From the NCBI GenBank assembly GCA_037074705.1, contig CM073590.1:213324746-213388745 (forward strand): 64,000 nt of DNA, given 5' to 3'. Within the stretch, counting starts at the first letter, position 1. Each line of letters opens with the position of its first letter. Shown piece by piece: positions 48,057 to 57,276 of the stretch. Source of the DNA: Zhengitettix transpicula. Lineage: Eukaryota > Arthropoda > Insecta > Orthoptera > Tetrigidae. The position numbers and the translations under genes were made by a program. Below the pieces are notes generated by a model, which did no database searches, was not told the DNA's origin, and saw nothing but the letters and a program-made list of their open reading frames with translations.

Positions 48057-48636
48057 CTAGTACAATGCACATTCGTTGGAGCCTGGTTTTGGATTTAAAT
48101 AATAAAATCGTTATCAATTCCCAGTTGGCTATTCAGTGCCTCTAAGCCATTATTTTACAGATTGGGCTTTGGGTGGAATATCCCTATGATCCAAGTAACT
48201 AATGAGCCATTAGGAAAGTCTCTTGGCAACGGAGGACGTAACCTGACATTTCCTGTGTGAACTCCTTTGGCTCTATGTTAGGAAGTCGTTCACCTCAAAT
48301 GCGACACACATTGTTTTACTGCAATTATTCTCTTACAATTTAAAGTAATAAACCAATATTTAATACGAAATTTATTTTCGTAAACATATTCCTCAATACT
48401 ACAGATTTAGTGAATGACTTAACTTAAACCATGATAGATTTTATGGAGCAATATCTAGTTCTAAATAGAGTTCTAATTAGCCCCTTGGGATAAAAATAAA
48501 TACATAGGTATACATACAATTACCTTGCAAACTATTAACAATTTTGTCAAACCTTTTTTTATACACAATTACACATTTTCTTCAAGTTAAAAATCAAATT
48601 ACTTAAAAAGAAAACTACTAGATATTTTAAATTTAG

Positions 48637-48859
48637 GGATTGTGAGTGTTCATAAATATTTCGGCGACCTTACTTTTCTTTTACGTTCTTTAGCCACCAA
48701 CAGTTCGTAATTATCACAGAAGAAGGATACCGACTTTAGTTGGCGTGTATCTTCCGGTGGTTGGTCGGTATATACACAACCTAGTGGATAGAATGGTTCG
48801 CAAAGCTCAGGACGGGATGTAAGCAGTTGCGTCACTCCGTGACGTCAAACACTTCGTCC
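48637..48859 (+). repeat. TGACGTCA-bearing dispersed repeat, copy A
   Basis: Homologous over about 200 bp to the reverse complement of 50758-50975. Shared blocks in order include TTTTCTTT, GTTCTTT, GCCACCAACA, GGATACC, ACTTT, GTATCTTC, GGTTGG, ATGGTTC, AGCTCAG, AGCAGT and TGACGTCAAA. Roughly two thirds of positions agree. It lies inside the segment bounded by the 54 bp direct repeats. Confidence 0.65.
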
Positions 48860-48994
48860 CAGAAGATACGACATCGTCGTAATATGAAAAATAACATGGT
48901 TTAATATTAATAAACGCTGAGAAACATCCAACTAACTATTGCTACATAGACCTATAACAATTCAAACACTAAAATAACATGGATCAAAAGTAGT

Positions 48995-49048
48995 ATGGTG
49001 AATTTTTATTGTATTATACAATAAGTGTATTAAATATCAAATATATTT
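48995..49048 (+). repeat. 54 bp direct repeat, right copy
   Basis: Second copy of the repeat at 48003-48056, 992 bp downstream in the same orientation. Confidence 0.85.
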
Positions 49049-49369
49049 GAATGCCACGCGTATTCTGAATTTGTGTATAAATCTATACTTTTAAAAGTTA
49101 TTCCAGCTCTCATATAAAAATTAGACATTCACACAGCATCATGGAAGTGCAACTACACAATTGAACGGAAAAAGGCGATTCGATTAACTCAAAAACAACC
49201 AACGATACTCATGTGTCTCGTATCGGGTCAAAGATATCACCATCAGGGTGGTTACTACAACAGACTTTCTTTATTGCGCGAACTGAATCCGATTTAAATA
49301 AATAGTAAAGTAAAATTAAAATGTGACCGCAAATGGTACGTCACTCCTTTACAATATTCTAATAAATAA

Positions 49370-49435
49370 AATTGCCTGTATGTGTGTATGTACGAACGTA
49401 TGTATGTATGATTGTATGTATCTGTGTATATATAC
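49370..49435. repeat. Degenerate (GTAT)n microsatellite
   Basis: Runs of GTATGTATGTATG interrupted by GTGTGT and GAACGTA. Confidence 0.8.
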
Positions 49436-49765
49436 AAAACTACACCCGTTGACCAAATTTCTCCAAATTCCGTACACGGGTTTCTTTGCGACCAGGAAAA
49501 AAAGGGGCGGGGGTTTGTGTATGTGGAAATTTTAAAACATGTTAAACGACCGATATTCGCGGCGAATAAATATTTTTCGGGGTCAAAGAAATTGATAGTA
49601 TTTCTATCAACGTTCTTTGTGTATAATTTCAACCTCTTTCGGTATGGCCGGGGAGCAGTCTTAGAGGTTGGGGTGGAGGGGAGTTTAAGAGTGTATCGCG
49701 AAACAACTGAGATTGGAGTCAAATCCGGTGATAGGGATGTCACTGAGTTTAATTGAGACATTCAA
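49436..49765 (+). repeat. Dispersed repeat (GCGAATAAATATTTT family), copy b
   Basis: CGGCGAATAAATATTTTTCGG, GTGTATAATTTCAACC, a GGGGAGCAGTCTTAGAGGTTGG block, GATTGGAGTCAAATCCG and GGGATGTCACTGAGTTTAAT. Same order as copies c and d. The 155-codon minus-strand frame here overlaps the repeat and has no motif. Confidence 0.65.
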
Positions 49766-49779
49766 CTTGATGTTTAACC

Positions 49780-50045
49780 ACCAGTGGACGGGAATATAAA
49801 TATCTAAACATACAAACACGGACAATATTTGCGTCGAATAAATATTTTACGGGGTGATATTCATAGTGTTTGTCCTGGATATTTTTTTTGTGTGTACAAC
49901 TTTTACCCTTTTCTGTATTTGAGGGGAGCACTCTTACGGATTGGTTGGAGGCGCGTTAGGTTAAAATAACGCGATTCGAGTCGTATGCGGGATTATGGAT
50001 GTTACCGAGGTGAATTATGTCAACCCGGGAAACCACGGGCACCCA
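49780..50045 (+). repeat. Dispersed repeat (GCGAATAAATATTTT family), copy c
   Basis: Directly follows copy b in the same orientation and ends in GTCAACCCGGGAAACCACGG, the mirror of the CCGGCGTTGCCCGGG end at 18981. Confidence 0.65.
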
Positions 50046-50757
50046 GTTAGTACATAAATAAAACGGCCATCATATCAAAAACTGAATTGATATTACATGC
50101 CATTTTTGTTCTCATTTTAGTTTTACTTTATTTTCTATGTTCAATCGTAATTAGTTTGCGCAAAAAAGAATGTCTGTGATCGTAATCTCTTTGATGGTGA
50201 TGTCTGTGACTAGAAATGCGTGATATTAGTATTCTTTATTATGGTTGAGTCTATTTAATTAAGGGAATTGCCATTTTTAATTTTAATGAGTTTCAGTATT
50301 TGTAAGAGGCAAGTAGAATGTTGAATTGTTATAGCAATTTTAAACAAAGTTTAAACAAATTTGGGAATTTTAAGAGATAATTTATTTTTCCATGAGTAAC
50401 AACAAAATAAAAGGAATAACGAGTTGTTAATCAAATTTACATATATACGTCTGTATATCATACCAGAGTAAGATTCCTGAGTGTGTAGGGAATGTCTAGA
50501 TATATGTACAACTTAACGTAATTTGTTATGATATTCTACAGTACGTAACTAATAGATTTAAAAAAGTTTAAAAGCGTTTCAAATTGTGTCGTTATTACAG
50601 GATACGCGTGTCTTATAGTTTGCATACAATTGATAATATATATTTTAGCGTTGAATTATATTATGCTGTGTATAGTAGTAGTTGCTTTGATAATAAAATC
50701 ATTAATTAATGTCAAGTTGTTTTATTTTTACTTATTATGGCTATGTCATGAATTGTT
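50046..50757. other. AT-rich intergenic DNA
   Basis: Nothing recognisable. Confidence 0.4.
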
Positions 50758-50975
50758 GAACGAACGCTTTGACGTCAATACGTGACGTCACTGCTAACAC
50801 ACCGAGCTGAGCTGTTAGAACCATCCCGACCACCTGGTTGCAGATTATCAGCCAACCGCACGAAGATATACACCAGTAAAAGTTGGTATCCCAAATTTGT
50901 GTAGGAAAGTGTTGGTGGCAAAAGAACTTTAAAGAAAATGGTGACGGTAATCGTAGTGAACGCCCAAAATCGAGT
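50758..50975 (-). repeat. TGACGTCA-bearing dispersed repeat, copy B
   Basis: Inverted partner of 48637-48859. It carries two perfect TGACGTCA sites (near 50770 and 50782) compared with one in copy A. On the minus strand a 68-codon frame (GYQLLLVYIFVRLADNLQPG...) is open here but broken in copy A, so coding is doubtful. Confidence 0.65.
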
Positions 50976-51545
50976 CATAAGAGAATTTGAGGTTGTCGGA
51001 CTGGAGTAGTTTTCTTTAAATGTTGAATCTTAAACAAAAACCAAATAATTCACTGGATGTAATTGTGTATTAAAAAGCGAGAGTGGCATAATAAATGATA
51101 ATGCTTGGATGAGAAGTTGTATCTATTGTAATGAATTATTTTATTGGGCTGGGTATTTTATATTAAAGCAAAAAAAATTATTGATCATTAAAAAATTTGT
51201 AATAAGTTTATTAAAATAAGCACGAAAAACTCTGATCTCAGGCACCTGTGGATTACGTAGCAGAGATTAGCTGACTGCACCAAATACGAACTGCCTTTAC
51301 TGTGTTCTGTTGTCCGCTGTAGTTGGAGATCCCAGATTTTCTTTTTCTGAATCCTGCAGCTGGATGGAGCGTATCGGCCCTTGTTCTCCAAAATTCGGCG
51401 GATGAGCTCGTACAACCAGTTGATAGGCAGGTGCATTTATTATATGCTTTTCCCCTACTCGGATAAGCATACACTTCGGGATCCTATCACCAAACGTTCT
51501 TTCTGCCAACTATTTCCACGTCCTTCTCACACTACTCTCCTCCTA
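50976..51545. other. Intergenic DNA, no gene seen
   Basis: 51240-51520 is less AT-rich; several overlapping frames there show no domain. Confidence 0.4.
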
Positions 51546-51619
51546 AACGTCTTTACTGCAACTGTCCTCCTCAACGTCTTTACTGCAACTGTTTTCCTAA
51601 ACGTCTTTACTGCAACTGT
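51546..51619. repeat. Three-copy tandem repeat, period 27 bp
   Basis: AACGTCTTTACTGCAACTGT starts at 51546, 51573 and 51600, separated by CCTCCTC and TTTCCTA. Confidence 0.9.
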
Positions 51620-51963
51620 TAAAAAATCTATCCTCCCCTCCCGGAGCTGGACGTTTTCCCGCCCTTAGCGTCACGGGACTTTGTTGTTCTCAGCTGCATG
51701 GGATTTTCCCATGGGCCGATGTACACGATCCTGGTATTACAGGTTGTCGTCTCAAATTGGGAAACAAAAGAATTCGCCAAACTACAGCAAACAACATTTC
51801 CGAAGATAAAGCAAAATTAAAATAAAATACGCGCGTTACACTATATTAATTTCTTTTTTTGAAAAGAAAATTAAGCCCACGTGTACTAAATTAAATCTTA
51901 TGTCGTTTGAATAATAACTCAATGGATCGTTGCATTATTTGGAACTTCTTCAGTTGTAGTAAA

Positions 51964-52009
51964 GCAACATAAATTGATGAAGATAATTATCTTCATCAAT
52001 TTATGTTGC
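51964..52009. repeat. Perfect 46 bp palindrome
   Basis: A 23-base arm (GCAACATAAATTGATGAAG plus ATAA) is followed without spacer by its exact reverse complement. There are no mismatches and identity stops sharply at both ends. Confidence 0.9.
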
Positions 52010-53051
52010 AATATTATGTAATCACAATAAATAAAATTTTAAAGGGAAATTTCACGGACAATGCAAGCGAAAGATATTTCATATTCATAAAATACATATA
52101 ATTTATTTCTTGTGATAAATTCCAATAAATAATAATATTTCAAAGAAAAATTTTAACTCACCTGAAGTAGTTAAAAAAAAGGAACGAAACTTTGACTTAT
52201 TTTGTTTAAAATTGTTTCTGACATGTTGGTAGTTTTATTTATTTATTAAAGGTAACATTTATAGACTTTAGAAAATTTACCTCAAGACTTCATCGAATGA
52301 CATTATTGAAATTAATTCGAAATTCTTTTAATGGCTCTGGCGTGACACATTAGGATTTAGGTTTTCACTTTCTGTCGAAGCTCGTGAAGAAGCTCTTTAT
52401 GTTATGTGACACAGTGATTTTCTCTTTTTTGGAGGCCATAAGTTAATTCGTCTGATAAATATTTTTTTCATTAATAAAAGATTTATATCGGTACAGAAGA
52501 CTATACATTTTAAATTTAAGCAGAACCAAAGTGACTACCAAATGAAACACGCAATATAGGGCTGGACATGAAAGGAAAAGCATCAGATATGGCGTAATAA
52601 GCAGTCTGCAATTTTTATAATAAGTACTGTTAACATCCTCGCTGCCTAAACTGGATTCATTTGCGAGTGAGAATTTTCATCTCGTTAATCATCTTCTCCG
52701 CTTGCTAATCGTTTATTAAGGCTATAATCATACGCTCACGCAGAAGATGTTAACCTCTGAGGCGATGTTGTTTACTGGTCCATTTACCAAATTATAGACT
52801 GTAAAGTTCACCCATCACGCTGTATTAGCTTATACGGAGAAGCGGAGTGGTGCAACTGCAGACCAGACAGCGTCCTCATTGCCATTCCAATCCAGGGGCG
52901 GGCAGGCGAAAGTGACGCCGATCGCTTTAAAGTGTATCACACGTCGCATTGCACAACGCATCCTTCTCCTCGCTAATAAGCACTGTAATGTAGCGCAAGG
53001 CTGCAGAAGAGACTGTCACTCCATTGGTCAAAACTAGGGACGACGACGAGG
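52010..53051. other. Intergenic DNA
   Basis: CTGAAGT...GAAAC (52162-52190, plus) is another degenerate hammerhead-like core. From about 52850 the sequence becomes GC-richer, leading into the promoter-like block at 53052. Confidence 0.4.
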
Positions 53052-53180
53052 TATAAATCTCAACACTCGGGCCTTGAGTCATCTCGACAGAAGCCGTGTA
53101 ACTACCTCAACATACGTAACTCGCAGCAGCTGTTCTTGGAGCCTTGTTGAATATAGAAAGTTACGTTTCTTGAGTAATTT
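53030..53180 (+). promoter_or_regulatory. Promoter-like block without assigned gene
   Basis: ATTGG (reverse CCAAT) near 53025 is followed by TATAAAT (53052-53058) and, about 29 bases on, by GAGTCATCT (A at 53081), a good arthropod initiator. The sequence around it is GC-richer than its flanks, as at the cuticle gene promoter. A donor-like GA|GTAATT lies at about 53177. The next ATG (53229) opens a 27-codon frame starting MNFFLLPLCY, which is not convincing. The gene, if any, would have its coding exons elsewhere or beyond recognition. Confidence 0.4.
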
Positions 53181-53502
53181 CACTATTTACTCAACGTTAC
53201 CTATCAAGAAAGCGGGAAAAAAATACAAATGAACTTTTTTTTGCTTCCTCTTTGTTACCCACAAGATTGTGTCCAGTGTCAACCCCGGAAAGTGTTACGA
53301 TTGCATCAGTCAGCATACAAGATGTAACACCGTCTTACACAACAGCCGGCAGAACACTTGGGGTGGCGAAGTCCGACTAGAGCGAAAGTCAGTTTTTATA
53401 TGTACAACAGTTTCCAATACTCGGGGAAGGAAAACACTAACACAGATTAATACAAAATATAATATTATATTGTTCAACATATTTCAACAAATATAATTTG
53501 AA

Positions 53503-53695
53503 AATCCAAACACATAAATAGGACGCAACCAAATTTCGGCACTAAAACAAAATTTGGAAAATTAAATTACTGTTTATGGTGTTTAACATATATGACAAAA
53601 GTTACCATTCGTAAATCCAAACATAAATAGGCCGCAACAAAATTTCTGCACAAAAAAATTTTTTTTTGAGAACGAAATCACAGTTTATGGTGAAG
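53503..53695. repeat. Two-copy diverged tandem repeat, period about 111 bp
   Basis: AATCCAAACA(CA)TAAATAGG, CGCAAC, AAATTTC, GCAC and GTTTATGGTG occur in the same order from 53503 and again from 53614. Confidence 0.7.
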
Positions 53696-53802
53696 ATTTG
53701 ACGAATTGACTCCGAAACCAGCCACGGAGACGAAGGCAGGTCTCAGCTGCGACTCCTCACAACCGGCGGGTAAATGGAGTATCCAATCCGAAATCAGTCC
53801 TT

Positions 53803-54063
53803 TTTTAATTAATTTACAGTTCATAGTTGCATTAACCTACTTTTAATTTACTTTATATAAATCAGTTTTCATAGTAAAATCTATAAGGTTGTTTATTGCT
53901 GTTGGTAAGTTGCAGATCTCCATCATTGAATGGGCGGCTATATTTGTTCTTCTTATGTCGCTATATTTGGGGCAGTCAAAGAGGTCATGAGGAATTGTTG
54001 TGGCCTCCTTTCATGAGCTGCATACCAGCTGCGGAGATCTGGAAATGAAGAATGAGTGAGTGA
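53803..54063 (-). mobile_element. 5'-truncated LINE insertion with 22 bp target-site duplication
   Basis: A 261 bp insertion between perfect 22 bp repeats (53781-53802 and 54064-54085, starting ATCCAATCCG). On the minus strand it encodes IPHDLFDCPKYSDIRRTNIA and a further 25 or so residues ending in DLYKVN and a stop. The H-x(4-5)-C-PKY-x-DIRR pattern is the C-terminal knuckle of I/R1/Jockey-type LINE ORF2. A 3' UTR and a tail ending AATTAATTAAAAAA follow. The family is related to, but distinct from, the LINE at 41100-42130 (FECTKYEDIRRR). Confidence 0.8.
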
Positions 54064-54085
54064 ATCCAATCCGAAATCAGTCCTT

Positions 54086-54397
54086 GTCGACTGAGGACCA
54101 GGTGATCCTGTTAATTCATTTTTCTATAATCGGCGTGGGGTAGTAGGAATACTGATGCAATAATTATAATACTAAATTACAAAACCTAGCCGATGCTAAA
54201 AATGGCAGCTGGCGTCCTTACTTCGCCAGGTTTTTTAATAATACCTCTCTCCATCGGTTGATTAAAAAAACAATCATCAGAGATTCTCCGCTTCCAACGA
54301 TAATGCCCAAAGAACACAGCACCAACAAAATTATATTTGTATGTTCTCTGGAAGAGAAAGCTTGCGTGTCAAAATACATAATATTAAAAAAAAATTA
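54086..54397. other. Intergenic DNA
   Basis: Left flank of the mariner element; nothing recognised. Confidence 0.4.
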
Positions 54398-55695
54398 AAC
54401 ATGCTACCACTGTGATAAAAAAGGAAGATGAAATTGTCATTTAAAACTCCCGGGTATTAGCAAGGCAGATCATTTTTTTCCCCTAGGTTGGTAGGACTGT
54501 CTATAATATTTGACAAGCGTCTGTTTGTTAAAAGGTATAATTATCTCCGAGTTACACGTGTTTTTGTAAACAACCAAAAGTGAATTTTTCGATTTTTGCA
54601 ATAGGTGATTTTGTTGAGCAAAGAACTTGCATCAAATTTTGTTTGCGGAACGAATATTCTTATGCTGACACGTTGAAAATGTTGCGGAAGGCCTTTGGTG
54701 ATCAAACTATGGCACAAAAAAGCGTTTATAAGTGGTACAACAAGTTCAAAGAGGGCCGAGAATGCGTTGAAGACGAACAGCGCTCTGGACAACCATCAAC
54801 GTCTACCGACGAGGGCCACGTCCAAAGAATCAAAGATTTGCTGCTTGAAAATCGTCGATGGACAATTAGAGATCTCGCTGATAGTGTTGGAATATTATTT
54901 GGCTCAGCCCAAACCATTTTGAAGAATGTTTTGTGTCTCAAACGCGTCAAGTCTCGATTGGTGCCAAAATCGCTCATTTTTTTGGAAAAAAAAGCGTCGC
55001 GTTGATGTGTGAGAAACTTTGCTGTCTGACTATCAGGACCACTTGAAATGCATCATTACTGGAGACGAGACTTGGATTTACGCATACGACCCTGAAACCA
55101 CCGACCAATCCAGCGAATATCGTGCAAAAGGTGAAGCAAGACCGAAAATCAAGGTCATGTTGACAGTTTTCTTTGATTATCGTGGTGTGGTGCACTATGA
55201 ATTCCTTCCGCCGGGCCAAACTGTCAACAAAGAATATTATTTGAGCGTTATGCGTCGTTTGCGTGAAGCTATTCGTCTGAAACGGCCGGAATTATGGGCG
55301 AACAACTCTTGGTTCCTTCATCACGATAATGCACCATGTCATACTGCATTGGTTGTTCGCGACTTTTTTTGCCAAAAACGCGACTCATATCGTTCCGCAA
55401 CCACCGTATTCGCCTGATTTGTCTCCGTGCGACTTCTGGCTATTCAGCAAACTTAATGCGGGGACGCCGTTTTTACGCTTGAGGAGATAAAAACCGAATC
55501 GGAGAAGGTCTTGAAGGCTATACCGGAAAAAGATTATTCTGTCTGTTTCGAGGAGTGGAAAAAGCGTTGGAAAAAGTGCGTTTTATCGGACGGGGATTAC
55601 TTTGAAGGGGATGAAATTGATTTGGAAGAATAAATAAAGAATTTATATTTTATAAGTAAATTCATCTCACTTTTTGTTCACAGTGGTAGCATGTT
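54398..55695 (+). mobile_element. mariner element (Tc1/mariner), full length
   Basis: 1298 bp, flanked by TA (54396-54397 and 55696-55697), the usual target duplication. The terminal inverted repeats of about 36 bp begin with an identical 18 bases, AACATGCTACCACTGTGA, on both ends, then diverge slightly. Inside is a broken mariner transposase (separate entry). Both ends are intact, so the element could in principle still be mobilised by a related transposase. Confidence 0.9.
54580..55633 (+). pseudogene. mariner transposase, inactivated (DD34D type)
   Basis: Residues from FVEQRTCIKFCLRNEYSYAD through QKSVYKWYNKFKEGRE and DEQRSGQPSTS form the two helix-turn-helix DNA-binding part. CIITGDETWIYAYDPETT holds the first catalytic Asp, WFLHHDNAPCHT the second and PYSPDLSPCDFWLF the third, 34 residues later, as in mariner. 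The last residues (FEGDEIDLEE) end at 55633. Damage: an extra base in the A-run at 54986-54993, a TGA at 55010-55012 shortly after, an extra base in the T-run at 55364-55370, and a deletion near 55455-55475. The original start was probably at 54601, now ATA; the ATG at 54580 lies in the same frame. Confidence 0.9.
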
Positions 55696-55697
55696 TA

Positions 55698-56468
55698 ACG
55701 GTCCGTTACACAGTATTTTATTCGCTTTGGATACGAATATAGTGTTATGTTCTAGGGATCAACAGACATTAGTGTACTGGTCGAGTTCTGAGTTCCCTGT
55801 ACCCACTGGATGTTCTTCTGAGAAGTTCTTGACCATAAACGTGTGATAGCGACCGTGGCACTTTTGAGAAGCTTATCATTCCACGTAATTTTCTAGCGCG
55901 TATAGTAAAATTATAAATAATCAATGGAACCATACATAGATAATAGTTTGCTTCTGCATTGATGGGTTTTGATGACTTCAACCTGCTTGATTGAGTTCAA
56001 GTGTTCGATTCAACTCTGTTTGACCATTCTAATACTATTGGAATTGCAAGTAGTCATTTCACATTGTCTGGTCTAGTTAGCTAATTTTTTATAATTAGTA
56101 GATCTTAAAATATCTCTTAGTGTTCCCCGATCTCCGTATTTATTGTTTTTCATGCAAATACGGGGATGGAGCACGTGCTTTGCCAAAATGCACTACTATT
56201 TTTCTTTTATATGAACAAAAAAATGAGGTTGTTCAGTTATTTGTCTGTGAAAAGTGACTGTTTAGTGAGCCAGTCAGTGTCCAAGCTGGATTACAAATCT
56301 GTCCTGATCTTTGAGATCATCATTCTCTTATGGGTAATCATGTATCACCACCATACGATTTCCGGGACGGTGTCCCGTCTATCTCCTGTAATGAAAAATT
56401 TGTTTTACTCCCACTGTCATTTTTGTTCTCAGGTACATACACTACGTTAATATTTCCCCACCCTCCAC
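55698..56468. other. Intergenic DNA, no gene seen
   Basis: No coding pattern. The frame at 56166-56450 has no motif. Confidence 0.4.
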
Positions 56469-56969
56469 AAAGGAAGCCTGCGAGAGAATTCTCCCAGAGA
56501 GCTCTGGCGAGGGCTACCTTTGGGGATGCCTTCACATCTCTCTGGTTTTTTTGAACTAAGCTTCCAATATGCCGAGGCACCTCGGCCTGTTTTGAGAGGT
56601 GTATGTTCCGGGGTCGCAGACCTTGGGCATACGGTAAGAGTTGTCCGCTATTCTCATTGGAATAGTCGGCCAGCTGCCTCGTAAACTGGTCGAGGCACGG
56701 AGAAGAGAATGCTGCGTCCCCACAGCTAACTCCTCTCCCGCTATCGGAAGGGCGTCGGACAAGTACCCAATACCCGACCTACCTGATGCAGGTTTTCCTA
56801 GGGTTTGTCCTGCATTTCTTTTAGGCGAATACCGGGTAGGATCTTTAAACCATAGCCCAAGGGCCCTAGTTACCCTTGGCTACCTTCCTCCACCCTTCCG
56901 CATCACCCATTTAAAATCCCTTTCCTATGCTATAAGAGGGGAGTTGCCACTATGTGGATTACTCTATAC
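56469..56969 (+). repeat. A-tailed SINE-like retroposon, near full length, short-tailed subfamily
   Basis: The 5' end AAAGGAAGCCTGCGAGAG corresponds to that of the copies at 30594 and 34495. It runs to GAGTTGCCACTATGTGGATT and lacks the CATGTAGCCTG end. A 110-codon plus-strand frame (MSAILIGIVGQLPRKLVEAR...) is the same frame as in other copies. Confidence 0.8.
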
Positions 56970-57010
56970 ATAACTTGTCTACACACACAAAAAAAACCAA
57001 AAAAAAACCA

Positions 57011-57237
57011 CCCTCGCTATCGGAGGAGCGTGGGAATGTACCAAATTCCCGATCTACATGTTTATATTTTCCTAGGGTTTTCCCTGCATCACTTATACGT
57101 GATTTTCCGGGTAGGATCCTTAAAACATAGTCCGGAGCCCTTAGTTAACAGTTGCGTACCTTGTTATTCCTTTCCACATCCCCCGTTTCAGTCCGTTTCC
57201 TATGCTATAAGAGGGGAGTGGACACTATGTGGATTAT

Positions 57238-57240
<3 letters not shown>
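57011..57240 (+). repeat. A-tailed SINE-like retroposon, 5'-truncated and diverged
   Basis: Begins at CCCTCGCTATCGGAGGAGCG and ends GGACACTATGTGGATTATCC, followed by a TA microsatellite. Same orientation as 56469-56969, separated by an A-rich stretch (56990-57010), so again a head-to-tail pair. Confidence 0.75.

Positions 57241-57274
<34 letters not shown>
57240..57274. repeat. (TA)n microsatellite at retroposon tail
   Basis: Thirty-five bases of TA follow the last base of the retroposon copy directly, in the place of the A tail. Confidence 0.9.

Positions 57275-57276
<2 letters not shown>

Noticed and set aside
48003..49048. LTR retrotransposon bounded by the 54 bp direct repeats
   Set aside because: The repeats are too short, lack TG...CA ends, and no primer-binding site, polypurine tract or gag/pol sequence lies between.
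49294..49761. 155-codon minus-strand frame as a gene
   Set aside because: It runs through a tetranucleotide microsatellite and a dispersed repeat, and has no domain.
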